This document shows, in pieces, positions 16,838 to 25,501 of a stretch of DNA of 64,000 nt (its first letter is position 1; each line of letters opens with the position of its first letter). The notes under the pieces were generated by a model that was not told where the DNA came from, ran no database searches, and saw only the letters and a program-made list of their open reading frames with translations. This DNA comes from UBA6144 sp964399165 (GTDB taxonomy: Bacteria; Bdellovibrionota; Bacteriovoracia; Bacteriovoracales; Bacteriovoracaceae). Both the position numbers and the translations under genes were made by a program. The DNA lies in NCBI GenBank assembly GCA_964399165.1, contig CAYNPO010000018.1, positions 6,621-70,620 on the forward strand, given 5' to 3'.

Positions 16838-17760
16838 CCTTGCCCGCTTCTTTCCAGAAACTGCGTTTGCCCGTGGTGGCCGCCCCGATGTTCTTGGTTT
16901 CGGGCCCCCAGCTGGTGATCGAATCCTGCAAGGCGGGGATCGTGGGAACCTTTCCCGCCCTCAACCAGCGCACCACGGAAGGCTTCTCCCAATGGCTCAC
17001 GGAAATTCGCGCCGCCGTGGGGGACGCGCCATACGGCGTAAACCTCATCGTGCATAAATCCAACCCACGCTTGCAGGCTGACCTCGCGGTCTGCGTCCAA
17101 CACAAGGTGCCCCTGATTATTACTTCCTTGGGGGCAGTACCTGAACTCGTGCAAGCGATTCACTCTTACGGCGGGGTCGTTTTCCATGACGTCACCAACC
17201 TACGGCACGCCCAGAAAGCCGCCGAGGCGGGTGTGGACGGCCTCATCGCCGTGTGTGGCGGCGCCGGTGGCCACGCCGGACGCATCAACCCCTTCGCGCT
17301 GGTGGGTCAGATCCGGCAGTTCTTCAGCAAGACCCTCCTCCTCGCGGGGGCCATCTCCCGGGGTGATGACATCCTTGCCGCCCAGGCCATGGGCGCGGAC
17401 CTCGCCTACATGGGCACGCGTTTCATCAACACCCAAGAATCATCGGCGCAGCCCGAGTACAAGCAAATGATCATGGATACCCAGGCAGAGGACATCATCT
17501 ATACCCCGGCCGTCTCCGGCGTACCCGCCAGCTTCATGAAGGCGAGTCTGGAGAAAGCCGGCATCACCAACTTCAATGATCGCGGCGAGGTGGACTTCGG
17601 CCACAAGCTCACCCTGGACGACGAAGCCAAGGTCTGGAAAACCATCTGGTCGGCCGGACACGGGGTGAGCAACATAAAGGACGTGCCTACCACGGCGGAG
17701 CTGGTGGCTCGGCTGGAATCCGAGTATCGGGCGGCGAAGGCTCGGATCAGCGCGAGCTGA
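16834..17760 (+). CDS. Nitronate monooxygenase family (2-nitropropane dioxygenase-like) FMN enzyme
   Basis: The 308-residue TIM-barrel protein shows the NMO/FabK signature: LPVVAAPMFLVSGPQLV at the N-terminus, DGLIAVCGGAGGHAGRINPF (FMN phosphate loop), LLAGAISRGDDILAAQAMGAD and MGTRFINTQES. NMO-family enzymes oxidise nitronates or act as enoyl reductases. It is the last gene of the atu-type operon (ATGA overlap). That position is not one I know from Pseudomonas atu clusters, so it may act on the pathway's unsaturated acyl-CoA or protect against a nitro compound. The 3' end overlaps the convergent gene by 14 bases. Confidence 0.9.
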   Translation: MTLPASFQKLRLPVVAAPMFLVSGPQLVIESCKAGIVGTFPALNQRTTEGFSQWLTEIRAAVGDAPYGVNLIVHKSNPRLQADLAVCVQHKVPLIITSLGAVPELVQAIHSYGGVVFHDVTNLRHAQKAAEAGVDGLIAVCGGAGGHAGRINPFALVGQIRQFFSKTLLLAGAISRGDDILAAQAMGADLAYMGTRFINTQESSAQPEYKQMIMDTQAEDIIYTPAVSGVPASFMKASLEKAGITNFNDRGEVDFGHKLTLDDEAKVWKTIWSAGHGVSNIKDVPTTAELVARLESEYRAAKARISAS

Positions 17761-19915
17761 TACCCCAGTTCTCGAAGATGCGGTTAGCGCGGAAGTAGTC
17801 TCGGTAGACGCATGCGCGTTCCTCGAAATCCCGGGCGAAGGTCCTGCGGGTTATTGTCAGCGAGGCGGGGGCGCCTTCGACCAGAGGCTCCAGGCGCAGT
17901 CCCTCGCAATAGCCGGGTGCCACATGGAAGCGGGCGTCAGGGACTCCCAACAATAGGAAACACAGCTCGGTCCGCGCGTTCCGCTTGGCCCGGGCCACGG
18001 TGGCGTCCGCGCGGTTTTCCTCGTTGCGCAGGCGCAGGAGAATGCGGTTCAGATTGGGGCCGAAGACCCTCACGAAGGAATTGAGGTTGGAAATCGTGAT
18101 GGGCTGGGCACGCTGGATGTCCTGGCGAATCTGCGCCAGGTTGTCCGTGCCGCTCATGCGCGTGAGCATGTCGGTGAAGCGCTCCGCGGCCAGGATCTGC
18201 GCCACCAGGACCTGGTCCTCAGGGGGGCTCACCCTCAACAGCTCGATCAGGGAGAGGCGAACGATCATGTCGAGCCGGGTTTGCAAGACCACGGTTCCGA
18301 ACTGAAGCTGGGCCAACACGTAGATCTGGCGGACTGCCGTGGCGTCTTGGCGGGACACCAGGACGGCGTCCTCGGTGATGCGGTGGATTTCCCGCAAGGA
18401 AGCGATGGTGTCCGCATAGATCCTACTGAACGCGCGGTCCACGTCCGACGGAGGGTGGGCCTCAAGGAAGGTGGATATCGCCACGAGGGCGTCCATGGCC
18501 GACACCCGTTGCGAGTTATTCGTCCTGTCGTATGCGCTGGACAATGTTTGGAGGGCATCCGGCTGGAGAACTTCCATGAGTTCACTGTTGACCCGTTCCC
18601 GTGCTTGCCTGATCCAGGACTCGAATTTGCCCTTCACCGAGTCCAGATCCGGCAAAGGGAAGTTGTTCGGCTGGGCGAAGGAGTCAAAAGGTTTGAACCC
18701 CCCGCCTTCGGCGTCGCTCAGGCGGATCCGGGGGTCATTTTCACCGAATCCCATCAGGTAGTAGGGTGCATAGGCGTACGTCTTGACGTCGAGCATGGGG
18801 TGGCTGGGACTTTCTGGGGAAGACAGTGAGGGCACGATCCTAGTGATTATGGTTTTAATGAAATTCCAACGCTCGTCGTCTGGGGTGTTGCCGTAGATGC
18901 TCCGGTTCTGCGCGATGATGCTCAAGCCGTAGCCTTCGAAGGTTCGTACCATGAACTCGCGCTGGAAGACCGTGGCCTGGCGGTTCGCCGCCCCGGTATT
19001 GTCCGGCACAACGCCCCCACGGATGCGATTGAGCCAATCCATCAGCACGGGAATGTCACGATCGTTCAAGCGGATGGCGGAAGCTAGCCCCTGGTCCAGA
19101 GGGCGACGCTGGCGTTGCTCAGCCTTGAAGCGGAGGAAGGATTCCGCGTCCCGCATCCGGCACCATCGATCGTTCATCGTCTCCAGGGCGCATTTGAACC
19201 CCTCCTGGGCGATGGAATTGTCGGCTATGCCCCGAAGCATGACCGCGTTGGAGCGTTGACGGAAACCCTCGACGGTGGAGCCGAGCAAACTAGACGCCGC
19301 CGTTAAACCTAGTCCCAAAGCCGGGTTCACGAAAGTAGCCGCGGCGCCCACGCTGGACATCACCGCGGTGGCGGCATTGAGGACGCCCGGGTTTTTGGTG
19401 AGGCAGCGTTGGTTGGCTGCCAGTTGACCGTAGGTCGTGTTGGCGAGTTGCAGGAGCCCCATCATGAGTTCGGCCTTGGCAGGCGTGGCGAGTTCCTGCT
19501 GGGCCCGTTCGCGGCCCAAAAGGCCGGCGCGGTTAAGCTGGATTTCACGCAACTGGGCATTGATCTCGTCTTGTACCGCTGGCGTGGAAGCCAAAGACAA
19601 TTGGACCAGGAGCTCTTGCTCCTGGGAATCATAGGCGGCGATTTGCTCCTGCACTCCAGAGATGTTCTGGAGGTTCTGCAACTGCTGATTGACCAACCCG
19701 AGGCCCGCGATGGAGCCACCGACGGTGCGGCAATCCGGGTCGTCCTGAATTCCCCGCAGCGTCTCCAGCAGTGCCGTTGAATCCGCCAGGGCCGCTCGCG
19801 TCCATTCCCCCTGACCGCGGCAGTTTGCCTGGAAGTAGGATAGCAATTGCTGGCCGGGGATTTCCTCGGCGTGGGCGGTAACACCCAGGACGAGCATGGC
19901 CCACGGGAGGAACAT
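17747..19915 (-). CDS. Large exported protein of unknown function
   Basis: The ATG at 19915, spaced correctly after GGGAGG, gives a signal peptide MFLPWAMLVLGVTAHA; ATGs at 19921 and 19942 fit less well. The mature protein of about 705 residues has scattered cysteines (in ANCRGQG, PDCRTV, NQRCLTKN, FKCAL, RWCRM and the C-terminal CFLL, YCEG, RACVY), a Gln/Leu-rich coiled-coil region (residues 55-140) and one hydrophobic Ala/Gly segment (AAATFVNPALGLGLTAASSLLG, about 190-210). The rest is helical. No family is recognised. It resembles in build the large periplasmic orphan proteins of bdellovibrios. It stands alone. Confidence 0.8.
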   Translation of the reverse strand: MFLPWAMLVLGVTAHAEEIPGQQLLSYFQANCRGQGEWTRAALADSTALLETLRGIQDDPDCRTVGGSIAGLGLVNQQLQNLQNISGVQEQIAAYDSQEQELLVQLSLASTPAVQDEINAQLREIQLNRAGLLGRERAQQELATPAKAELMMGLLQLANTTYGQLAANQRCLTKNPGVLNAATAVMSSVGAAATFVNPALGLGLTAASSLLGSTVEGFRQRSNAVMLRGIADNSIAQEGFKCALETMNDRWCRMRDAESFLRFKAEQRQRRPLDQGLASAIRLNDRDIPVLMDWLNRIRGGVVPDNTGAANRQATVFQREFMVRTFEGYGLSIIAQNRSIYGNTPDDERWNFIKTIITRIVPSLSSPESPSHPMLDVKTYAYAPYYLMGFGENDPRIRLSDAEGGGFKPFDSFAQPNNFPLPDLDSVKGKFESWIRQARERVNSELMEVLQPDALQTLSSAYDRTNNSQRVSAMDALVAISTFLEAHPPSDVDRAFSRIYADTIASLREIHRITEDAVLVSRQDATAVRQIYVLAQLQFGTVVLQTRLDMIVRLSLIELLRVSPPEDQVLVAQILAAERFTDMLTRMSGTDNLAQIRQDIQRAQPITISNLNSFVRVFGPNLNRILLRLRNEENRADATVARAKRNARTELCFLLLGVPDARFHVAPGYCEGLRLEPLVEGAPASLTITRRTFARDFEERACVYRDYFRANRIFENWGISSR

Positions 19916-20006
19916 TCTCATCCCTCCCGGGTACCACCGCACTCACGAAGCGGTCTGCAAAGGCAGTAAAACTTACAGCCTGGGGCTTGTCTTCAACCTC
20001 TGGGAA

Positions 20007-20474
20007 TCAGGAACGCCTCGGCGAATCTGATTCCCTCTCCCGCGCCACCCGCTGTGGACCCACCGGAACTTTTTGCGCCCGTCCCCAACCAATGAACACT
20101 GCCAGCCCACCCAGCACGAAGTTCAGGGGGAGTGCCTGGTATTCCCCCCGGGAGATGTGGAAGGCGGCGGCCAATATCATAATGGTGGTGAGGCCCGCGG
20201 CTGCGAACACGGTGAGGCGGGGATAGATCCTCAGGGCCGTGGGCAAGACGAGGCCCGCGGCGCCCAGTACCTCCGACATGCCGATGAAACGCACCAACCA
20301 CAATGGAGCGTCCGCAGTCCAAGGCATGGTGGCCGCCAATTCCGCAGGTGAGAGCGTGAGCTTGGTGAGCCCCACGATGCCAAAGACGGCGGCGAGCCCG
20401 ATCTGAGCGATCCACAGCGCCACGTTGAGTCCATTGAAGGGTTCGGTGATGGAATAATTCCTGACGACGGCCAT
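20007..20474 (-). CDS. DoxX-family membrane protein
   Basis: The 155-residue protein has four membrane helices in the DoxX arrangement: LWIAQIGLAAVFGIVGLTKL, VRFIGMSEVLGAAGLVLP, LTVFAAAGLTTIMILAAAFH and LPLNFVLGGLAVFIGWGR. The GLTKL and E in SEVLGAAG are typical. AGGAGGT precedes the ATG at six bases. DoxX relatives are subunits or partners of quinone-linked redox enzymes, but no partner is visible here. It is monocistronic, with an Arg/Ser-rich tail. Confidence 0.88.
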   Translation of the reverse strand: MAVVRNYSITEPFNGLNVALWIAQIGLAAVFGIVGLTKLTLSPAELAATMPWTADAPLWLVRFIGMSEVLGAAGLVLPTALRIYPRLTVFAAAGLTTIMILAAAFHISRGEYQALPLNFVLGGLAVFIGWGRAQKVPVGPQRVARERESDSPRRS

Positions 20475-20653
20475 AAAAACACCTCCTGTTTAGATGGCAT
20501 TTTAAGCAGTTCCAATCTCACACGCGCTCAACGCCCGTTGATCGGCCGGATTGTTGCCAAAAAGTCACATCATCAGCAGGCCAGGCCGACACCTTACAAT
20601 TCCTACACCCTTATCTTTTACGGGTGCCCAGTGAAGGGCCTGAAAGGAACTGA

Positions 20654-20983
20654 ATGAAACGTCCCGTTTTCTCCCCCGTCCATGCCGTACTCCTCGCCCT
20701 CGCCACCATCGCGGCGCAATTGACCGCGCCGACCAAACCCGCCCATGCGGAGCAAGAGGTGGTGGAGAGCTTCGACACGGAATTGACGAGGCGTGTGCGG
20801 TGGCGGCTGTTGGATGCGGAGGGACTCTCGCCTCAAGCGCGCAACATCGCCATCATCACCAACAACGGGACCACGGCCCTGGTCGGGACCGTGCGGGATC
20901 GCCGGGATGGATTGCGACTAGAAGCCATCGCCCGTCGCGTGACCGGCAACAAAATCCGGCTTGAGCTGGCTTACCTCAACTGA
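20654..20983 (+). CDS. Exported BON-domain protein
   Basis: The 109-residue product has a signal peptide (through PTKPAHA) followed by one BON domain: TRRVRWRLLDAEGLSPQARNI, then IITNNGTTALVGTVRDRRD and a final short helix/strand. BON domains bind phospholipid and protect the periplasm under osmotic shock (OsmY type). AAGGAA precedes the ATG. The next gene follows after 11 bases, so the two form a unit. Confidence 0.85.
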   Translation: MKRPVFSPVHAVLLALATIAAQLTAPTKPAHAEQEVVESFDTELTRRVRWRLLDAEGLSPQARNIAIITNNGTTALVGTVRDRRDGLRLEAIARRVTGNKIRLELAYLN

Positions 20984-20994
20984 CGGAGGGGCCC

Positions 20995-21561
20995 ATGCTG
21001 ACCAGTACTCCTTATGCGCGTCATCCCCGCTCCGTGTTTGCCATATTTGAGGACCGCGACGCCATGGAAATCGCGGTGGACGCCCTCAAGCGCGAAGGCT
21101 TCGGCCACGCTGACGTATCAGTTCTTTTCCCCTGCGTGGAGGGCCCCGCCCCAGAGGGGGAAAAACCCACGGGCGTCCTGGGGTGGCTGGCCGGTGCCGG
21201 GGCGGTGGAGATCCCCGGCGCAGGAAATTACGTGGGAGCGGGCCCCCTCCTCCTTGCCATGACCGCGCCATCACACCATACGCAACCGGGACTGGAGGGC
21301 AGCTTCGCATGCCTGGGTATAACGGGGTCGGAAGCCAAGCGGTTTGAGACATACTTGCGCGAGGGCGGGCATCTGGTCTGCGTGCACCTGGACGAGGGCG
21401 CCGATGGGGAACGGGCCCGCGGCGTGCTCGAAAAGTGCTGGGGACGGGAGATATCCATGACGGGAGCCGAACGCGGTGGGGAGGCACCATTTCCCGACAG
21501 CAGCGTGCGACGGGACATGGGCGTGAAGCCCGAACGGTGGGGCCATTTTCCCGAGGTCTAG
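20995..21561 (+). CDS. YflT/general-stress-17M-like protein
   Basis: The 188-residue product begins SVFAIFEDRDAMEIAVDALK, the ferredoxin-like module of YflT (general stress protein 17M) proteins in which an ACT-like strand is followed by a helix. A central glycine-rich hydrophobic hairpin follows (GWLAGAGAVEIPGAGNYVGAGPLLLAM, about residues 62-88), then a second HLVCVHLDEG strand. The C-terminal 35 residues are polar and variable. Such proteins are stress-induced and of unknown mechanism. It is cotranscribed with the BON gene. Confidence 0.7.
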   Translation: MLTSTPYARHPRSVFAIFEDRDAMEIAVDALKREGFGHADVSVLFPCVEGPAPEGEKPTGVLGWLAGAGAVEIPGAGNYVGAGPLLLAMTAPSHHTQPGLEGSFACLGITGSEAKRFETYLREGGHLVCVHLDEGADGERARGVLEKCWGREISMTGAERGGEAPFPDSSVRRDMGVKPERWGHFPEV

Positions 21562-22211
21562 GGCAAGAGCTCCAGGGCCTGCTCGAAATCACGGATGACG
21601 AACGGGGCATGCGGCAACAGCTCCGCCTCGGAGTGTGACGTCGCCACGCCCACCACTTGGCAGCCCGCGCGCTTGCCCGCCTCCAAGCCCGCCAGGGCGT
21701 CCTCGAAGACCACGCAGCTTTCCGGCGCCAGGCCCAGGCGGGAGGAGCATAGTAGGTAAACTTGGGGATCAGGTTTACCGCGCTCCACCATGGTGCCATC
21801 GACCACCACGGGGAATTCCCCACGCAGGCCTAACCCATCCAACACGAAGGCCACATTTTCCGGTGGGGCGGAGGTACCCAAAGCTGTTTTGATCCCCCGG
21901 GCGGCCAAGCTTCTCAAGAACGCTGGCAATCCCGCGTGTGGACGCATGTGTTCCCGGTACCGGGCCCGGTACAGAGCCTCTTTCTCCGCGGCGAGCTCCC
22001 TCATTTCGGCAGATGACAAATCCCCGAACAACATACGAAACAAGTCGGCGTTGGTTTTGCCGTTGAAGTGGTCACGGTAGATCTGCGCGTCCAACTTGAA
22101 ATGATGGCGTCGGGAGAACTCCATCCAAGCGTCGAAGTGGAACGCATGGTTGTCCACCACTACCCCGTCCATGTCGAAAATCACGCCCGAAATCTTGCCG
22201 GCCAGGCCCAT
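21558..22211 (-). CDS. HAD-superfamily hydrolase, beta-phosphoglucomutase-like
   Basis: The 217-residue cytoplasmic enzyme has HAD motif I as FDMDGVVVDN (nucleophile and acid/base Asp), motif II TALGTSAPP, motif III Lys in ERGKPDPQVY, and motif IV VVFEDALAGLEAG. The all-helical C1 cap (residues 20-85) and the GKPDP spelling place it with beta-phosphoglucomutase or sugar-phosphate phosphatases. ATG 22211 follows AAGGAG; a TTG eight codons upstream is weaker. It is divergent from the lipoprotein gene 70 bases away. Confidence 0.9.
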   Translation of the reverse strand: MGLAGKISGVIFDMDGVVVDNHAFHFDAWMEFSRRHHFKLDAQIYRDHFNGKTNADLFRMLFGDLSSAEMRELAAEKEALYRARYREHMRPHAGLPAFLRSLAARGIKTALGTSAPPENVAFVLDGLGLRGEFPVVVDGTMVERGKPDPQVYLLCSSRLGLAPESCVVFEDALAGLEAGKRAGCQVVGVATSHSEAELLPHAPFVIRDFEQALELLP

Positions 22212-22281
22212 AGGCTCCTTCCCGTTGTTCCCCAAGTCTGGGACAATCTTCGCAAAACGACATCATCTTTGTGGGGTTCTC

Positions 22282-23130
22282 ATGCGTCTGACCTTGGTTT
22301 TGGTCCTCACCCTGGCCGGTTGCGCTTCTTGGCGCAAAGCTCCCGAGGTTCTTCCCACCGATTTCCACATGCACGTGCACGCGCCCAAGAATAAGAAGAC
22401 CGCTCCATCGGGGGATCGCGCCCTGCGTGCCGCCGACAGCGTGGGTCTCAAACGCGTGCTCGCCGTGTCCGAAGGCTACCGCCAGGGCATGAAGCCCGAA
22501 GACGTGGCCAAGGAAAATGACTACGCCGCTGGCTTCGCCAGGCAGCACCCCGGGCTGGTGGCCGGCGCTTGCGCCCTTAGCCCCTTGGCTAAGAACGCCG
22601 TGGAAGAGTTGCGGCGGTGCCACGGCCTTGGTCTGAAAGTCTTGAAACTCCACCTCACGGCTTCCGCCGTGGACCTCGGGCGCGCCGACCACCTCAAGGC
22701 CGTGGAGCTCCTCCTCAAGGACGCCCAGGAGCTCGAGTACACCGTGCTCGTGCACTCCCACTATCCTCCGCGTCGGCGCTCACAGTTCACCCGCCTACTG
22801 ACGCTCATCAAACGCTTTCCCGAAATCCGTTGGATCCTGGGTCACGCCCTGGGCCGGGACTTCGCCACCCTCAAAACTTTCCAGCACCCTGATTTCTACG
22901 TGGAGCTCTCGCTGGCGCCGGCTTGGGCAAAGACGAAGAAAGAGCGCGAGAACTTCGTCGCCACCATGCGCGCCGTGGGCATCAACCGCTTCCTCTTCGG
23001 TTCCGACTGGCCGGTCATGCACCCAGCGGAGGCCTTGAAGTCCCTCAAGGCCCTACCGCTCAAACCCGAGGAAGTGGACACCATCGTGCGTACCAACGCT
23101 TCCCAGTTGGACGACCTCTTCCAGCCATGA
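22282..23130 (+). CDS. Lipoprotein amidohydrolase (amidohydrolase-2 TIM barrel)
   Basis: The 282-residue product starts with a lipoprotein signal (MRLTLVLVLTLAGC, lipobox LAGC at residues 11-14). The rest is a metal-dependent hydrolase barrel: DFHMHVHAP is the first HxH metal site, KLHLTAS and VLVHSHYPP carry later ligands, LGHALGRD a histidine strand, and FGSDWPV the catalytic Asp. Amidohydrolase-2 members decarboxylate or hydrolyse small cyclic acids and amides, usually in the cytoplasm; membrane anchoring outside the cell is unusual. Its TGA overlaps the ATG of the carboxypeptidase. Confidence 0.85.
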   Translation: MRLTLVLVLTLAGCASWRKAPEVLPTDFHMHVHAPKNKKTAPSGDRALRAADSVGLKRVLAVSEGYRQGMKPEDVAKENDYAAGFARQHPGLVAGACALSPLAKNAVEELRRCHGLGLKVLKLHLTASAVDLGRADHLKAVELLLKDAQELEYTVLVHSHYPPRRRSQFTRLLTLIKRFPEIRWILGHALGRDFATLKTFQHPDFYVELSLAPAWAKTKKERENFVATMRAVGINRFLFGSDWPVMHPAEALKSLKALPLKPEEVDTIVRTNASQLDDLFQP

Positions 23131-24575
23131 GCCGCTACAGCCTCTTGTCTCGCGAACTGGCCCACCTCCAGGCTGCCCACTCGCTGCTCTACTGGGACCT
23201 GGAAACACAGCTGCCCGCCGGGGCCAACGCCTGGCGTGCGGAGACTCTCGGGCATTTTGCGGGCCTGGTCCACGAGAAAACCACGGCGCTGTCTTACCAG
23301 GCAGCACTGGAAGAGGCCCTCCACTCCGAAACGGACTTCGTGCGACGAGAAGCCCTGAGCAAAGGCCTCGAAGACCTCCTCAAGGCCCAGCGGATTCCCC
23401 AATCGCTAGTGGAAGAACTCGCGCGCGCAACCGCCACCTCCCAAGCCGCCTGGGCCCAGGCGAAGGAGAAACGCGACTTCTCCCTCTTCTCGCCCCATCT
23501 TAAAACCGTGCTCAAGCTCACGCGGGAGAAAGCCGCTTGCCTCGCCCAGGGTGGCAACGCCTACAACGCCCTCTTGGACGAGTTCTCCCCCGGCATGCGC
23601 TCCACCGAAATCGACCAGCTCTTCACAACCTTGCGTCCCCAACTCCAAAAGCTCCTCGGCAAACGCAAGCCACCCACGGGACTCAATTGGGAAGTCCCTC
23701 TGGACGTGCAGGAAAAGCTCTCCCACGCAGTGGCAGGCTGGATGGGCTTTCCTAAGGAAAACCTGGTTCAGGCCCGCTCCGTACACCCGTTCTGCCTGGG
23801 CCTCCATCCCAGCGACGTGCGTATCACCACCCGCTACCGAGTGGACGATCCCTACATGTCCCTCATGTCCACCGTCCACGAACTGGGCCACGCCCTCTAT
23901 GAGCACCAACTCCCCCAAGGTGATCCAGGCACGCCGCTCATGCAGGCTAACGGCATGGACCTGCACGAATCCCAGTCTCGCCTGTGGGAAGTTTGCCTGG
24001 CCTCCAGCCCCGAATTCTTCCGTTGGGTCCACAGGTGGTTTAGTGACAACGCGCCCGAGGGCCTGCAAGGGCACTCGGCCAAAGCGCTTTTCGCCCGCTG
24101 GAGCGAAGTCAGCCCCAGTTTGATCCGTACGGAAGCTGACCCGGTCACCTATGGCATGCACATCATGATCCGCTACGGGCTGGAGAAGCGCCTGTTTCAA
24201 GACGATCTGAAAGTCGACGATCTGCCCGGGGAATGGAACCAGGCCTACAAGGACTTCCTGGGCGTTACGCCCGCTCACGACGGTGAAGGCGTGCTTCAGG
24301 ACTCCCACTGGTCATTCGGGGGTTTCGGTTATTTTCCCAGTTACCTCCTGGGAACCATGATCGCTTGCCAGATGCACGAGCGCCTGGAGCAGGAGTTTCC
24401 TGCCCTGGGGAATATGGTGGAGCGCGGGGACATGGGGGGCGTACGGGCGTGGCTCAAAACCCACGTGCACAGCTTTGGGCGTGGGAGGTCTACTCAGGCC
24501 ATGCTGGCCGAAGCCACCGGGCGAACCTTAGAGTCTGCACCCTTCCTGGCATTGCTATCTCGCCGCTTCATTTGA
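23127..24575 (+). CDS. Carboxypeptidase Taq (M32) metallopeptidase
   Basis: The 482-residue zinc carboxypeptidase removes C-terminal residues from peptides. The HELGH motif (about 251-255) supplies two zinc ligands and the general base; the third ligand is Glu in DLHESQSRLWE (about 281). HPFCLGLHPSDVRITTRY and FSFGGFGYFPSYLLG-type segments are M32 hallmarks. I chose ATG 23127 (ATGA overlap with the lipoprotein gene), giving MSRYSLLSRELAHL with no signal peptide, so it is cytoplasmic. Coupling to an exported hydrolase suggests joint peptide or amide turnover. The 3' end overlaps the convergent regulator by 8 bases. Confidence 0.94.
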   Translation: MSRYSLLSRELAHLQAAHSLLYWDLETQLPAGANAWRAETLGHFAGLVHEKTTALSYQAALEEALHSETDFVRREALSKGLEDLLKAQRIPQSLVEELARATATSQAAWAQAKEKRDFSLFSPHLKTVLKLTREKAACLAQGGNAYNALLDEFSPGMRSTEIDQLFTTLRPQLQKLLGKRKPPTGLNWEVPLDVQEKLSHAVAGWMGFPKENLVQARSVHPFCLGLHPSDVRITTRYRVDDPYMSLMSTVHELGHALYEHQLPQGDPGTPLMQANGMDLHESQSRLWEVCLASSPEFFRWVHRWFSDNAPEGLQGHSAKALFARWSEVSPSLIRTEADPVTYGMHIMIRYGLEKRLFQDDLKVDDLPGEWNQAYKDFLGVTPAHDGEGVLQDSHWSFGGFGYFPSYLLGTMIACQMHERLEQEFPALGNMVERGDMGGVRAWLKTHVHSFGRGRSTQAMLAEATGRTLESAPFLALLSRRFI

Positions 24576-25368
24576 TCCGGTAGTAATCCACGCACAAGTT
24601 GAAGAGTTCCTCTTCCGGCGAGGGCGCGATGGTGGCGTTCAATTCCTCGAAAAGGCGCAGAATCCGCTCGCGCATTTTGGCGATGTCGGCGCGGCTGGCG
24701 GTGAACACGGACGTGTAATGCAAATCCTGCGGCTCTTCCTTGGTCATGGCGAGCATAGCCTTCATGCGGAAGTTGAAATGGTTCTGCCGGTTCATGGGCG
24801 AGCCTTGGGGCAAGTGGATGCGCATGGTGAGCGCCTTGTACTTTCCGCTCTCCTCCCCCACCAATCCACACCCCTGCAAGAAATCCAAAGCCTCGCGTGC
24901 CACATCGGGCTCCAGCGAGAGCCGCTTGGAGATCTCCATCAGGCCACGGCAGTCGGGGATGGTGGTGAGGTAGTGGATCGCCTGGTAGTGCCAGCTGGAA
25001 TAATACTTCGCCTGGTCCGCCAGCTTCAGCCCGTCCCGCGTGCCCATACGCTCGGAGATTTTGCGGAACTTTCCACGCATTTCCTCCAGCTGCTCCCCCA
25101 GGAATGACCTGAGTTCATGCGTCCCCGCGCGCTCGTACTGCACGAGCAACAGGAAGAACCGTCGCTCTTCCAGGGTGTGGCCCATGCCCCGGGAGAGGCG
25201 CTCCGCCTGTTCGGCGCTCAGGTGCAAATGCCCGTTGAACACCTGGGACACGAAGGCGGTCTGGGCCTGGATCAACTCTGCGATGTGCTTACGCTTGAAC
25301 GCCTTGTTCTCCGCCAAGTAGGCGAGAACATAGTCTTTGTAGCCCTCAAACGTATGCAAAACGACCAT
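24568..25368 (-). CDS. TIGR02147-family protein (probable regulator)
   Basis: The 266-residue protein has an N-terminal helix-turn-helix (YKDYVLAYLAENKAFKRKHI, then LIQAQTAFVSQVFNGHLHLS and QAERLSRGMGHTLEERRFFL) and a C-terminal DUF4423-type region with KYYSSWHYQAIHYLTTIPD, DFLQGCGLV and NFRMKAMLAM. This matches TIGR02147, known mainly from Bdellovibrio and Fibrobacter and presumed to bind DNA. It supports the taxonomic guess. The start ATG at 25368 is uncertain; earlier in-frame codons reach 25416. It is divergent from the secreted protein gene at 25502, which it may control. Confidence 0.88.
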   Translation of the reverse strand: MVVLHTFEGYKDYVLAYLAENKAFKRKHIAELIQAQTAFVSQVFNGHLHLSAEQAERLSRGMGHTLEERRFFLLLVQYERAGTHELRSFLGEQLEEMRGKFRKISERMGTRDGLKLADQAKYYSSWHYQAIHYLTTIPDCRGLMEISKRLSLEPDVAREALDFLQGCGLVGEESGKYKALTMRIHLPQGSPMNRQNHFNFRMKAMLAMTKEEPQDLHYTSVFTASRADIAKMRERILRLFEELNATIAPSPEEELFNLCVDYYRIK

Positions 25369-25501
25369 GACGCCATTTAAGCATAGCTTAACTTTTTGAG
25401 TAAGCTTTAAGAACAATCATCTACATTTTACAGACTTGACGCATTACATTGGCCCGGCATGACATACTAACGCCCGTTAGGGCACACCTTGGAGGTCTTT
25501 C

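Noticed and set aside
25436..25465. TTGACG as a -35 box for the secreted-protein gene at 25502
   Set aside because: No acceptable -10 hexamer occurs 16-18 bases downstream; the nearest candidate (CATACT) is 21 bases away.
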